The notes under the pieces were generated by a model. That model had not been told where the DNA came from. It did not search any database and worked only from the letters and a program-made list of their open reading frames with translations. DNA of 64,000 bases. Source: Planctomycetota bacterium (lineage in GTDB: Bacteria > Planctomycetota > UBA1135 > GCA-002686595). Both the position numbers and the translations under genes were made by a program. Positions 17,335 through 26,450 of this stretch are shown in pieces. The stretch spans positions 62,001 through 126,000 of the forward strand of contig JADHOC010000008.1 in assembly GCA_016779205.1 (NCBI GenBank). The letters run 5' to 3'. The first letter of the stretch is position 1; each line of letters starts with the position of its first letter.

Positions 17335-20312
17335 GCCGACCCATCCTCGCCACCCTCGCGCTCCTCCTCGCTCCCCCGGGGCTGGCGCAGGGGGACCTGC
17401 CCACGAAGCGCTCGGACATCCTCCCCGAGGTCGACCAGATCATCGCGAGCCACGACTGCCTCGCGTGCCACGACCCCGAGTCCAACGCCCGGGAGCGCCT
17501 CGACCCGATCCTGGCGCCGGACCTGGCTGGAGTCACCGGGCGGGTCGACCGGCGTTGGCTCGTGGAATTCCTGGCGAACCCGAGGGAGACCCGGCCCGGG
17601 ACGGGTCACCCACACCAGCTCGCCGGGCTCGAGGCCAAGGGGCGCCAGCAGGCCGCCGAGGGCCTCGCGGCGTTCCTCGAGGCGAACGGCGCCACGCGGA
17701 GTCAGGTCGGAGAGCCGGTCGAGGAGACCAGCGACTTCGGAACGGTGGAGCGGGGCCGCCAGCTCTTCCACACCGTCGGCTGCGTCGCGTGCCACGGTCC
17801 GCTGGAGGACGCCTGCGACCTCGAGATCACCCTCGTGGAGCTCGAGGCCGAGCTGCTCGCCGCGGAGGAGGCGGGTGAGGCCTTCGAGGACGAGGGGGAA
17901 GAGGACGACGAGGAGCCCCTCCTGGTCCGGCCGGGAACCCTCGAGCCGGACCCTCACCCGCTCCCCACGGACCTCGCGCGCAAGTATCGGATCAGCACGC
18001 TGGCCGCATTCCTGAAGGATCCGGTCTCGGTGCGCCCGTCGGGGCACTGCCCCTCCATGGGCCTCGAGGCGGACGAGGCGCAGGCCATGTCCGCTTACCT
18101 GCTGCGCGCCCAGTCCCAGCGCCGTGACGGGAGCCAGGAGCGCCGACCGGGGCTGGTGGTCAACGTGTACGAGGGGTCGAACCTCCAGCAGGGGGGGCTC
18201 GCGCGCCTGGACGAGCTGAAGCCCGTGGCGACGGAGGTCGTGCAGGCGATCAACATCGAACCGCGCACCCGCAATGATCAGTTCGGGCTGCGGTTCACCG
18301 GGTTCCTCGAGGTTCCTTCCGAGGGGACCTATCGCTTCCACCTCGGGTCGGACGACGGCTCGCGGTTGCGCGTCGCCGGGGATGTGGTCGTGGACAACGG
18401 CGGCATCCACGGCACCAAGGTCATCTCGGGGAGCGTCGATCTCCCTGCCGGCTCGGTCTCCATCGAGGTGACCTTCTTCGAGGCCCAGGGCGGCGAGGCG
18501 CTCTCGCTGGAGTGGGAGGGGCCTGGGGTCGACCGTGGCCCGCTGCCCCCCGAGCGACTCTCGCACTGGCCCCTGATCTACAGGGTGCTCGGAGCGGACG
18601 GGAAGCCCCTCGAGGACGAGGGCGCGGCCCCGCCGCAGCCGCAGCTGGTGGAGCGCGGACGCAAGGCCTTCGCGCGGCTGGGCTGCGCGGCGTGTCACGC
18701 CGGCGTGCTGCCTGGGCCCGCCCCCGAGGTGGTCCGCAAGCCCCCGTCCCTGGACGACCTCGACGGGGCGCGCCCGGGGCAGCTCCTCTGCCTGCGGTCC
18801 AATGGGCGGTACGGGTTCGAGCCCGACGTCGCAGGCCAGCTGGTCGCGGCCTTCGTGCGTCCGGCGGGGATCGCCGCGGGCGGGCAGTCCAAGGACGCCG
18901 CCCTCCAGCGCCGGCTCGCAGGTCGCCGCTGCTACTCCTGCCACCGGCGGGACGACATCGGTGGCGTGCACCCCGAGCTCCAGGTGTTCTACGTGGGCGA
19001 TGAGGAGGCCGAGCTGGGCGACCAGGGCCGCTTCCCCCCGACCCTGTCCGCGGTGGGCCGGAAGTTCCGTCCGGACGTGCTCCGGGCGGCCCTCCGGGGT
19101 GAGGAGCGGGTGCGGCCTTACCTGTCGACCCGCATGCCGCGCATGGGCGCGCGCGGGGTGGACGGCCTCGCGGAGATGCTCGAGTCGGCGGACGCCAAGG
19201 CACCCGACGAGGTGGCTGCGGCGCCCTCCTGTGACATGGAGCTGACCGCGGACGGCCGGCGCCTCGCGGGGACCAGGGGCCTGGGCTGCGTCCAGTGCCA
19301 CCGCTTCCTCGGGACCGAGAGCCTCGGCGTTCAGGCCATCGACATGGGGCAGATGCACCGTCGGCTTCGGTACGAGTGGTTCCACGACCTCCTCATGAAC
19401 CCGGCCAACGTCGACCTCGACGCCCGGATGGCCAACCTCTGGGTGGAGGGCGAGAGCCCGGTCCAGGGCATCGCCGGCGGTGACATCGAGACCCAGATCG
19501 AGTCGATCTGGTGCTGGCTCGGTGGGGAGGAGAACATGGCGCCGCCCCCCGGCCTCGAGACCGGCCCCTGGGCCTTCGAGGTCGACGCGACGGAGGAGCC
19601 CCGGACCGTGGCGGTCTTCATGGAGGGCGTGTCGCCCCGCGTCCTCTGCGTGGGCTCCCCGACGGGGCTGCACTTCGCCTTTGACGAGCAGAACGCCCGC
19701 CTGGTGAAGGCCTGGCGCGGTCGCTTCCTCAACGCCGAGAGGACCTGGAAGGGGCGAGCCGGCGGCCTCGAGACGCCCCCGTCGGCGGACACGATCGACT
19801 TCAGCCCAGGCCTCCCGGTCGTGCCGTTCAGTTCGATGAACGAGCCGTGGCCGGCGGCGGTGGGCGCGGAGGCCGGCGCGCGGATCCTGGGACGGACGGC
19901 CCACCCGGACGGCTCGATGACCTTCCGCTACGCGGTGGGGGAGCTGCGCGTCGAGGAGCTGGTCCAGCCCGTCGAGGTGATCGTCGAGGAGGGGGCCGGG
20001 ACGGCTCCTGGAGCGCGCCTCGGCGTGGAGCGGACCTTCACCGTCCGCGCACCGGTCGGCACGGCGGTCATGGCCCGCCCCCTGGCGGCCCGCCGCTTCG
20101 AGAGCCTCGGCGCAGGGCGTTGGAGCATCGACGGCGGCCCCTGGCCGGTGTTCGAGCTCGACGAGCAGAGCGCTCGCCTGGCACGAGTCGTCGAGGCGTC
20201 GGCGGAGGGACAGTCCTCCACGGCCGAGGTCCGCATTCCCATTCACATGCTCCCGGAAGAACCCGGCAGCCAGACCCTCGTCGGTACGTTCTCTTGGAGG
20301 TATGCGTGGTGA
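17331..20312 (+). CDS. Exported multiheme cytochrome c with PA14 domain
   Basis: 993 residues with a short signal peptide ([20 protein letters not shown]). Five haem-c motifs are visible: CLACH (43-47), CVACH (151-155), CAACH (452-456), CYSCH (534-538) and CVQCH (653-657). Haem attachment outside the cytoplasm is therefore expected. Between the second and third motifs lies a PA14-like beta barrel (about 276-400; [28 protein letters not shown]), a fold that often binds carbohydrate. An acidic low-complexity stretch (about 170-197) precedes it. The C-terminal 300 residues are beta-rich with no motif I know. The start overlaps the acs stop by 4 bp and its own stop overlaps the next gene, so it probably passes electrons from the dehydrogenase encoded next. 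The substrate is unknown. Confidence 0.9.
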   Translation: MSRPILATLALLLAPPGLAQGDLPTKRSDILPEVDQIIASHDCLACHDPESNARERLDPILAPDLAGVTGRVDRRWLVEFLANPRETRPGTGHPHQLAGLEAKGRQQAAEGLAAFLEANGATRSQVGEPVEETSDFGTVERGRQLFHTVGCVACHGPLEDACDLEITLVELEAELLAAEEAGEAFEDEGEEDDEEPLLVRPGTLEPDPHPLPTDLARKYRISTLAAFLKDPVSVRPSGHCPSMGLEADEAQAMSAYLLRAQSQRRDGSQERRPGLVVNVYEGSNLQQGGLARLDELKPVATEVVQAINIEPRTRNDQFGLRFTGFLEVPSEGTYRFHLGSDDGSRLRVAGDVVVDNGGIHGTKVISGSVDLPAGSVSIEVTFFEAQGGEALSLEWEGPGVDRGPLPPERLSHWPLIYRVLGADGKPLEDEGAAPPQPQLVERGRKAFARLGCAACHAGVLPGPAPEVVRKPPSLDDLDGARPGQLLCLRSNGRYGFEPDVAGQLVAAFVRPAGIAAGGQSKDAALQRRLAGRRCYSCHRRDDIGGVHPELQVFYVGDEEAELGDQGRFPPTLSAVGRKFRPDVLRAALRGEERVRPYLSTRMPRMGARGVDGLAEMLESADAKAPDEVAAAPSCDMELTADGRRLAGTRGLGCVQCHRFLGTESLGVQAIDMGQMHRRLRYEWFHDLLMNPANVDLDARMANLWVEGESPVQGIAGGDIETQIESIWCWLGGEENMAPPPGLETGPWAFEVDATEEPRTVAVFMEGVSPRVLCVGSPTGLHFAFDEQNARLVKAWRGRFLNAERTWKGRAGGLETPPSADTIDFSPGLPVVPFSSMNEPWPAAVGAEAGARILGRTAHPDGSMTFRYAVGELRVEELVQPVEVIVEEGAGTAPGARLGVERTFTVRAPVGTAVMARPLAARRFESLGAGRWSIDGGPWPVFELDEQSARLARVVEASAEGQSSTAEVRIPIHMLPEEPGSQTLVGTFSWRYAW

Positions 20313-21832
20313 TCCATTCCCTGCTCCTGACCACTCTCACGGGCTTCAGCCCTGCACCCTCCCTGGCGCCTCCCGGGCCCTCCTTCCAGGAGCCGCCCAG
20401 CCACGCCGAGCGTGAGGCCCGCGCCTATCGCGTGACGTCATGTCCCCTCCCCGAGGGCGTCTCGCTCGAGATCGGGGGCCTCGAGGTCGTCCCCGGCCCG
20501 GCGGGTCCGCGGGTGCTCGCGGTGACCCGGCGCGGCGAGATGTGGGGCGTGGACGGCTTCGCCGGGGGGGACGTCTCCGAGGAGCCCACATTCGTCCGCG
20601 TGGCGGACGGGCTCCACGAGCCCCTCGGCCTCCTCCGGGATGGGGACGCCCTGCTCGTCGCATGCCGCGGCAAGCTGGTGCGCCTCCAGGACACGGACGG
20701 CGACCACGTGTACGAGACCCATGACTCGGTCACGGACTGGTGGCGGATCAGCGGCAACTACCACGAGTACAACTTCGGCCCGGCGCCGGGGATCGACGGG
20801 AGCTACTGGATCACCACCAACAAGCCCTTCGGCGCGCAGCCGTTCGGGCGGGTGACGTGGCGCGGTTACGCGCTCCGGATCACACCCGACGGCGAGGTGA
20901 CGCCCATGTGCGCGGGGCTCCGTTCCCCGGCGGGGGTCAACACCTCTCCCACGGGCGAGGTCTTCTACACCGACAACCAGGGCGAGTGGTGCGGCGCCAG
21001 CAAGCTGAGCCTCCTGCGGCCCGGGAGCTATCACGGGCACCCGCACGGGATCGGCAGCACGGACCTCCCCGAGTGGCCGTGGCCGCGTCCGGCGGCCCTG
21101 CCCGAGGGACAACTGTTCTCGGACATCGCCGCGTCCGGGGACTTCCCGGCCTTCCAGATGCCGAGCGTCTGGTTCCCCCACGGCGAGATGGGGCGCAGCC
21201 CCGCCGGGTTCGTGTGGGACGAGAGCGGCGGCAAGTTCGGACCCTTCGAGGGCCAGATCTTCGTGGCGGACCAGTACGACGCGGCGGTCTTCAGGGTCGA
21301 CCTGGAGCGCGTCGGGTCCCAGTGGCAGGGCGCCTGCTTCCGCTTCCGCGAGGGGCTGGCGTGCGGAGTGATTCGCGTGCGGTTCACCGAGGAAGGGGCG
21401 CTCCTCCTCGGCGAGACCGACCGCGGGTGGGGCTCGCGTGGCTCCCTCACCGAGGGCTTGCAGCGCCTCGATTGGACGGGCGTCATGCCCTTCGAGATCC
21501 ACACCATGCGGCTGCTCGAGGACCGGCCGGGCTTCCGCCTGCGCTTCACGGCGCCGGCCAGCGCGGAGTCCATGGCGGAGCTCTCCAGCTACACGATGGA
21601 GAGCTACACCTACCAATCGACCCAGCGCTATGGCAGCGCCGAGCTCTCCCGCGAGAACCCCACGCTGCGCGAGGCGGTGCCCCATGACGACGGGCTGGGC
21701 GTCGACCTCGTCTTCGACGGCCTCCGCGAGGGTTTCGTTCACGAGCTGGACGCCTCGGGGGTGAGGTCCGCCGACGGGTCGCTCGACCTGCTTCACCCCA
21801 AGGGGTACTACACGCTGGTCAGGATGCGCTGA
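20309..21832 (+). CDS. Secreted beta-propeller dehydrogenase-like protein
   Basis: About 507 residues. An N-terminal signal sequence ([19 protein letters not shown]) precedes a six-bladed-propeller-like region. That region shows repeated strands such as ADGLHEPLGLLRDGDALLVACRGKLVRLQDTDGDH (split across blades) and AGLRSPAGVNTSPTGEVFYTDNQGEW. The family resembles planctomycete putative membrane-bound dehydrogenases related to PQQ sugar dehydrogenases. Asn/Asp-rich loops (TDNQGEW, DTDGDHVYE) could bind calcium. GGAGG at 20296-20300 supports a start at GTG 20309 (GTGA overlap with the cytochrome stop); GTG 20306 is also possible. An oxidase role for a sugar or alcohol, feeding electrons to the multiheme cytochrome, is inferred from operon structure only. 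Confidence 0.8.
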   Translation: MIHSLLLTTLTGFSPAPSLAPPGPSFQEPPSHAEREARAYRVTSCPLPEGVSLEIGGLEVVPGPAGPRVLAVTRRGEMWGVDGFAGGDVSEEPTFVRVADGLHEPLGLLRDGDALLVACRGKLVRLQDTDGDHVYETHDSVTDWWRISGNYHEYNFGPAPGIDGSYWITTNKPFGAQPFGRVTWRGYALRITPDGEVTPMCAGLRSPAGVNTSPTGEVFYTDNQGEWCGASKLSLLRPGSYHGHPHGIGSTDLPEWPWPRPAALPEGQLFSDIAASGDFPAFQMPSVWFPHGEMGRSPAGFVWDESGGKFGPFEGQIFVADQYDAAVFRVDLERVGSQWQGACFRFREGLACGVIRVRFTEEGALLLGETDRGWGSRGSLTEGLQRLDWTGVMPFEIHTMRLLEDRPGFRLRFTAPASAESMAELSSYTMESYTYQSTQRYGSAELSRENPTLREAVPHDDGLGVDLVFDGLREGFVHELDASGVRSADGSLDLLHPKGYYTLVRMR

Positions 21833-21851
21833 CCCGCGGGGCGGCGTCAGC
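21828..21851 (+). terminator. Bidirectional hairpin between convergent genes
   Basis: GCTGAC-CCGC (21828-21837) pairs with GCGG-(C)-GTCAGC (21841-21851) with one bulged C. It contains the stop codons of both converging genes (21830-21832 plus, 21847-21849 minus), so it could stop transcription from either side. Confidence 0.5.
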
Positions 21852-22809
21852 CGTCGAGGAGGTCCAGCCCCTTGCGCTGCTCGTGGAGGTCCTCGTCCTT
21901 GCGGCGGGCCGTCTCCAGGAGCAGGTGGGTGACGTTGTAGCGGCGCTTGGTGGCGGTGTCGCTGCCTGCGCCGGCGTGGAACGTGAACCGGGCGCCGCTC
22001 ACGTCGCAGAGTCGGGCGAAGATCCCCTGGATCTGGAGTTCGAGGGCCGCGCTGATCGCCTCGGCGGGGAGCCCGCCATCGCGCCGGAGCAGCTCACCGA
22101 TCTTCATCCCGGGCTCATCGGCGGCCATCAGCTCCTGGAGGCGCTCGTCGGTCAGGTGTCCGAGCTGCACCAGGAGCTCACCCAGGCGCTCGCCGACCGG
22201 CGAGTTGGAGCTGGTGACGCGGCACAGGTCCCCGGCGATGTAGGTCAGCGAGAAGGCCTCGTGTGAGGCCTCGATCCGGAGGACACCGGACTTGGCCTGG
22301 AGCTGGAAGAAGCCGATGAGCTCAGGCACGGAGACGGCGTCGGTGTGACCGCTGAAGTCCGCGGGGCCGGCTTGGGGCTCGGGGGCCTCGTCGAAGGCGG
22401 TGCTGGCGTCGAGGGACACGGCGACCTGCATCGCTCCGGCAGCAGTGGAGAGGGGGGCGGCCGGCGCTGCGTCGTCGGCGGGGCGCACCGCGAGCGCGCC
22501 GCGCTCGTCGAAGACGAGGCCGTGGCTCGCGTTGAAGAGCCGCTGGAGCCCATCCGCCAGCTCGGGGTCGTAGCCCGAGAGGGTCCGCGTGCGGTAGGCC
22601 TCGGCGACCACGGGAGAGGGCGCGCCTGGCACGAGGGGGCGCGGCGCCCCGAGGTCTTCGAGGGCGAGGAGCGCGTACCGCCGGGCTCGCTCCAGGCTGC
22701 CGTGCTCGATCGACGGCGCCGTCGCCTCACCGAGGCCATGCAGCTTCTCGGTGAGTTCGTCCGCGAGGGATCGAAGCTCGTTCAACGTGGTGACATCCAG
22801 GCCGGTCAT
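21847..22809 (-). CDS. DUF4388 (PATAN-like) domain protein
   Basis: 320 residues, cytosolic. The N-terminal half (1-110) is helical with a possible helical-bundle start (LNELRSLADELTEKL). After a Pro/Ala linker, residues about 155-295 match DUF4388: SVPELIGFFQLQAKSGVLRI, then YIAGDLCRVTSS, then ERLGELLVQLGHLTDERL. These domains are common in Myxococcota, Planctomycetota and related groups, often near two-component, Frz-like or gliding systems, where they act as regulatory adaptors rather than enzymes. No receiver, GGDEF or kinase domain is fused here. It converges on the dehydrogenase gene and shares direction with the epimerase gene upstream. The exact partner is unknown. Confidence 0.8.
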   Translation of the reverse strand: MTGLDVTTLNELRSLADELTEKLHGLGEATAPSIEHGSLERARRYALLALEDLGAPRPLVPGAPSPVVAEAYRTRTLSGYDPELADGLQRLFNASHGLVFDERGALAVRPADDAAPAAPLSTAAGAMQVAVSLDASTAFDEAPEPQAGPADFSGHTDAVSVPELIGFFQLQAKSGVLRIEASHEAFSLTYIAGDLCRVTSSNSPVGERLGELLVQLGHLTDERLQELMAADEPGMKIGELLRRDGGLPAEAISAALELQIQGIFARLCDVSGARFTFHAGAGSDTATKRRYNVTHLLLETARRKDEDLHEQRKGLDLLDG

Positions 22810-22942
22810 GGCTTACCCGGCTAGCGTTCCCGGGTCTCCCCAGCTTTCGTCGCGGGTATCCCCGGGTCTGGAGTGAGAGCGCGATTTCCCTCGGTTCGCC
22901 GTTCGATGGGCGAGCAGTCGGAAAAAAATTCCGGCCCTGACG

Positions 22943-23917
22943 TCAGATCCCGAGATTCTCGGTCTCTCCGCGCCCTGCGCTCTCGTCCTTCCACCAGTCC
23001 GTCGACGTGATCTCGAGGACGCCCTCCCGGTATGGCCGGGGCTCCCAGCCCAGCTCCTCCCGGGCGGCGGTGATGTCGTGGTCGTGGTGGAGAGAGAAGT
23101 AGCCAGCGCCGCGCCGCTCCTTGGTGACGTCCTTGAAGAGGCCCTTCAGCAGGATGGCTCGCTCGACCCAGCGGCGCGGGATGTTCCGGCGCCTCACGTT
23201 CCCGCCGGTGGCGGCGATCGTGAGGTCCAGGAAGTCGTTGAACGAGACCCCGGCGGGCCCGGCGATCTCGAAGACGCGGAAGTCCTCCTTCCCGCGCTCG
23301 TAGTCGAACACGCGCACGATGGCCTCCACGAGGTCCTCCACGTGCACGGGGTTCAGCATGGAGAGACCCTCGTGGTAGACCCAGTACGAGCCCTTCTGGG
23401 CGCCACACTTGCGCAGCAGCGGGGCGGTGTGCCGGAAGTCCCCGCGCCCGTAGACGAGGGTGGGGCGGAAGGAGGTCCAGCGCACGTTGGAGCCGCGGAC
23501 GATCTTCTCCTGGACCCGCTTGGAGTCCCGGTAGTAGCTGTAGACCGGGACGCCGATGACCGCGGAGGCCACGTTGATGAACTGGAAGCGCTCGGAGGCG
23601 TTCCGTTCCGCCTCCGCCACGAGCGCCTCGGTCCCCGCCACGTTGACGGTCTGCAGGACGTCGTCCGACAGGTGGTCGTGGGCGCTGGCGAGGTGGATGA
23701 GGAAGTCGGCCTCCTTCAGGAAGCCGTCCACCGATCCGGGGTCCGTGAGGTCACCCTCGTGGAACTCGAGGTGGTCCTGATTCTCCAGCGACTGCTCGCT
23801 GAGGACCGAGGAGCGTCCGGGGCGCACGAAGGCGCGGACGTGGTGTCCGTCCTTGAGCAGGCGTCGGACGACATATTGACCGATGAATCCGGTCGATCCT
23901 GTGACGGCGATGAGCAT
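22943..23917 (-). CDS. NAD(P)-dependent sugar epimerase/dehydratase (extended SDR)
   Basis: 324 residues. The Rossmann signature TGSTGFIG is at residues 6-13. The GDLTDPGSVDGFLKEADFLIHLA segment follows, and the catalytic Tyr-Lys pair is in YYRDSK. The extended C-terminal substrate domain is present (HVEDLVEAIVRVFDYERG, PRRWVERAILLKGLFK). The substrate is probably a nucleotide sugar or a polyprenyl-linked sugar, but it is not specified by any motif. The N-terminus and the VRPG segment resemble hopanoid-associated sugar epimerases as well as generic ones. It is divergent, with an 85-bp spacer, from a nucleosidase-family gene, and lies just before the glycan locus. Confidence 0.85.
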   Translation of the reverse strand: MLIAVTGSTGFIGQYVVRRLLKDGHHVRAFVRPGRSSVLSEQSLENQDHLEFHEGDLTDPGSVDGFLKEADFLIHLASAHDHLSDDVLQTVNVAGTEALVAEAERNASERFQFINVASAVIGVPVYSYYRDSKRVQEKIVRGSNVRWTSFRPTLVYGRGDFRHTAPLLRKCGAQKGSYWVYHEGLSMLNPVHVEDLVEAIVRVFDYERGKEDFRVFEIAGPAGVSFNDFLDLTIAATGGNVRRRNIPRRWVERAILLKGLFKDVTKERRGAGYFSLHHDHDITAAREELGWEPRPYREGVLEITSTDWWKDESAGRGETENLGI

Positions 23918-24002
23918 GTTGCGGTTCGATCGCGGGGGGCGCGCGCAAAAGACTACCGCGCTGACCCCTCCCTCGCGTGGTTCAGCCGGTCAGGATGGAG
24001 AC

Positions 24003-24746
24003 ATGGTCGGATCCAGCAGAGGCGACGTCGCCGTGGAGCGAGACGGTGGGGACCCCGTGACCGGGGTCGTCGCCGCCTTGCCGGCGGAGCTGGGACCCCT
24101 CGCGGATGGCCTCCCGCTGGCGCGGACGCCGCTTGGAACGCCCATTTTTGAGACCCAGCTCGGGCGAGGTGGACGGATCGTCGCGGCGATCTCGGGGGTG
24201 GGGAAGGTCGCGGCGGCCGCGGCGGCGGCGGCGCTGATCGCAGAGGGGGCCACACGACTCCTGGTGGTGGGGACCTGCGGCGGGCTGCGGGGCGAGGAGC
24301 GGGTGGGCGACCTCATCCACGCCGGTCGAGCGGTCCAGTGGGACCTCGCCGTTCGAAGGGGGCGGGAGATGGCCGCAGACCCGGACCTGCTGGGGGCCTG
24401 GCACGCCGTCGCGGGCGGGACGCAGGGCTGCATCCTGACCGCCGATCGGCCGGTCCTCCGGTTCCTGGACCGGCTGCGGGTGGCTCGCGCAGCGAGCAGG
24501 GCCTATCCCGGGCCCCTCGCCGCGGACATGGAGACGGCCGCCGTGGCCGCCGTGGCGTCCCAGGCTGGGATCCCGTGGGCGGCTTTGAAGGTGGTCTCGG
24601 ACCAGCGGCCTGGATGGCTGGGGGCGCTGGGAGGGGCGCGATCGGGCCTCGCGGGATTCGAGGAGGCGCTGGCCGCCCACGGAGCGACGCCTGCCGCGTC
24701 GGTGGGGAGCCTCTGCGAGGCGCTGGCGCGCAGGGATCACCCCTGA
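24003..24746 (+). CDS. Nucleoside phosphorylase/MTA-SAH nucleosidase family protein
   Basis: 247 residues. The PNP/UDP fold is indicated by GVVAALPAEL near the N-terminus (the Glu matches the catalytic-base position of MTA/SAH nucleosidases), VVGTCGGL with the glycine-rich phosphate/ribose loop, and the signature DMETAAVAAVA whose Met-Glu contacts ribose. VVSDQR occupies the region of the catalytic Asp. ATG 24003 is chosen as the first Met after the divergent epimerase start; the first about 18 residues are not conserved. It could be an MTA/SAH nucleosidase or a relative such as hopanoid phosphorylase HpnG or a futalosine hydrolase; the motifs do not separate these. Confidence 0.75.
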   Translation: MVGSSRGDVAVERDGGDPVTGVVAALPAELGPLADGLPLARTPLGTPIFETQLGRGGRIVAAISGVGKVAAAAAAAALIAEGATRLLVVGTCGGLRGEERVGDLIHAGRAVQWDLAVRRGREMAADPDLLGAWHAVAGGTQGCILTADRPVLRFLDRLRVARAASRAYPGPLAADMETAAVAAVASQAGIPWAALKVVSDQRPGWLGALGGARSGLAGFEEALAAHGATPAASVGSLCEALARRDHP

Positions 24747-24878
24747 GTCGGGAGCCGGACCCTTCCGCGCCCGGACCTTAGTGGGCAACCCGGCTCAGAA
24801 TCCCGCGCCACGGCTGCCGATACTAGGATTCCCTGTCGCCGTCCCGACCCCCGACGGGGCGACCGCACACCGACCCAG

Positions 24879-24902
24879 GCGTCCCAGAAGGGCCTGGGAC
24901 GC
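24879..24902 (+). promoter_or_regulatory. Short hairpin in the leader of the sugar transferase gene
   Basis: GCGTCCCAG (24879-24887) pairs with CTGGGACGC (24894-24902) over a 6-nt loop, about 40 bp before the TTG start of the sugar transferase. It could be a weak terminator for the upstream gene or a leader structure controlling entry into the glycan locus. Confidence 0.35.
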
Positions 24903-24940
24903 ACCATGCTACCCATCCTCCAACCCGCGCAGAGCCCGAG

Positions 24941-26437
24941 TTGACCGCCGCAGGCACCTTTGTCCGGCGGAACTTCGAGCCGCTCGTCCTCTCGATCCAG
25001 GTCCTCGTGGACCTCGCGGTCGTGGCGGCGTCGTGCGTCCTCGCGTGGTGGATACGAGAGAACGCCTTCGCGGGCGGCGGCGTGATCGGCTCGGGCAACA
25101 GCACCCCGCTCGAGCTCTACCGTGAGGTCTTCGCGATCACAGGCGCGGTGTGCCTGGTGAGCTTCCACACCTTCGGCCTCTACAGCGCGAGCAAGAGCCT
25201 GCTCAACGTCGAGGAGTACAAGGCCGTCGCGAAGTCGAGCGTGGTGTCCTTCTTCGTCGTGCTCGTCCTGCTCTTCTTCCTGCGCGAGACCAACGCGGGC
25301 GGGGAGGGGGGCTTCTACGCGCCGTTCCTGTGGCTGCACAAGGAGTTCGAACTCAAGGTGAACCCCGACGACCTGTCGCGGGTGACGCTGCTGCTCTCGT
25401 TCGTCCTCATCATGATGATGACGATCGTGAGCCGCTTCTGCTCGTTCCGTGTCATCCAGCGGCTCCACGAGCGCGGGATCGGGAACCGGAACGTCCTGGT
25501 CATCGGGGCTGGCTGGACGGGCCGCAAGCTCCAGGAGAAGTTCCTGCACGTCCCGACCCTCGGGCTGAACTTCATCGGGTTCGTGGACGACGACGAGAGC
25601 CTGGTCGGGAGCTGGATCGGCCGCGGACAGGTGCTCGGGACCCTCGACGACCTCCACCGGGTGGTGGGAGAGCGGAAGGTGGGTGAGGTCTTCATCTCCA
25701 TGCCGGAGACCAAGGAGTCGAAGATCCTGGAGATCTGCGCGGACCTCGACCGCGTCGGGACGCCCTACTACGTCGTGCCGCGCTTCTATCACCTCATGTC
25801 CTACAACGTGCGGATCGAGAACCTCGACTCGATCCCGCTCATCACGCGCCGCGTGCGCAGCGAGTCCCTGCTCTCCCTGGGGATCAAGCGCTCCTTCGAC
25901 ATCCTTGTCTCGGGGCTGGTGCTGTCGCTCGCGCTGCCCGCGTTCCTCCTGTTCGCGGTGCTCATCAAGCGTGAGTCCTCGGGCCCCGTGTTCTTCCGGC
26001 AGCGGCGGATCGGCCTCGGGGGACGGTCCTTCGAGATGATCAAGTTCCGCACGATGCACGTCGACGAGTGCGGCGACGCGGTGGCCCCGAAGAACGAGAA
26101 CGACCCCCGGGTGACGCGCTTCGGCCGCTGGCTGCGCCGCTACTCCCTGGATGAGCTCCCCAACTTCCTCAACGTGCTGCGCGGGGAGATGAGCGTCGTG
26201 GGCCCCAGGCCCGAGATGCCCTTCATCGTGGATACCTACGGCGCCCTGGACCGGGAGCGGCTGCGCGCCAAGCCCGGCGTGACCGGGCTCTGGCAGATCT
26301 CCTACGCCCGCCAGGACGCGATCCACTCCAACCTGGACTACGACCTCTACTACATCGAGAACCGGTCGCTGCTCCTGGACCTCGTCATCGTGGCGCTCAC
26401 AGGCTTCGCCGTCGCGAGAGGGACGGGCGCCTTCTGA
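24941..26437 (+). CDS. Undecaprenyl-phosphate sugar phosphotransferase (initiating glycosyltransferase)
   Basis: 498 residues. It probably transfers a sugar-1-phosphate from a nucleotide sugar to undecaprenyl phosphate, the first step of exopolysaccharide synthesis. Four N-terminal membrane helices are visible, with a fifth before the catalytic domain. A Rossmann-like CoA-binding-type domain lies in the middle (NVLVIGAGWTGRKL). The C-terminal catalytic domain has KRSFDILVSGLVLSLALPAF, FFRQRRIGLGG, FEMIKFRTM, SLDELPNFLNVLRGEMSVVG (the conserved Asp-Glu pair) and GPRPEMP. Start TTG 24941 is the first usable start in frame. Two GT4 genes follow, 13 nt away and then overlapping, so it heads the first glycan transcription unit. 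Confidence 0.92.
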   Translation: MTAAGTFVRRNFEPLVLSIQVLVDLAVVAASCVLAWWIRENAFAGGGVIGSGNSTPLELYREVFAITGAVCLVSFHTFGLYSASKSLLNVEEYKAVAKSSVVSFFVVLVLLFFLRETNAGGEGGFYAPFLWLHKEFELKVNPDDLSRVTLLLSFVLIMMMTIVSRFCSFRVIQRLHERGIGNRNVLVIGAGWTGRKLQEKFLHVPTLGLNFIGFVDDDESLVGSWIGRGQVLGTLDDLHRVVGERKVGEVFISMPETKESKILEICADLDRVGTPYYVVPRFYHLMSYNVRIENLDSIPLITRRVRSESLLSLGIKRSFDILVSGLVLSLALPAFLLFAVLIKRESSGPVFFRQRRIGLGGRSFEMIKFRTMHVDECGDAVAPKNENDPRVTRFGRWLRRYSLDELPNFLNVLRGEMSVVGPRPEMPFIVDTYGALDRERLRAKPGVTGLWQISYARQDAIHSNLDYDLYYIENRSLLLDLVIVALTGFAVARGTGAF

Positions 26438-26450
26438 TCGGAGTCGGCCG

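Noticed and set aside
16872-20246. 1124-codon minus-strand frame opposite acs and the cytochrome
   Set aside because: Composition is that of a mirror frame in GC-rich DNA (His/Arg/Leu/Val repeats) and it has no domain; the plus-strand genes carry all recognised motifs.
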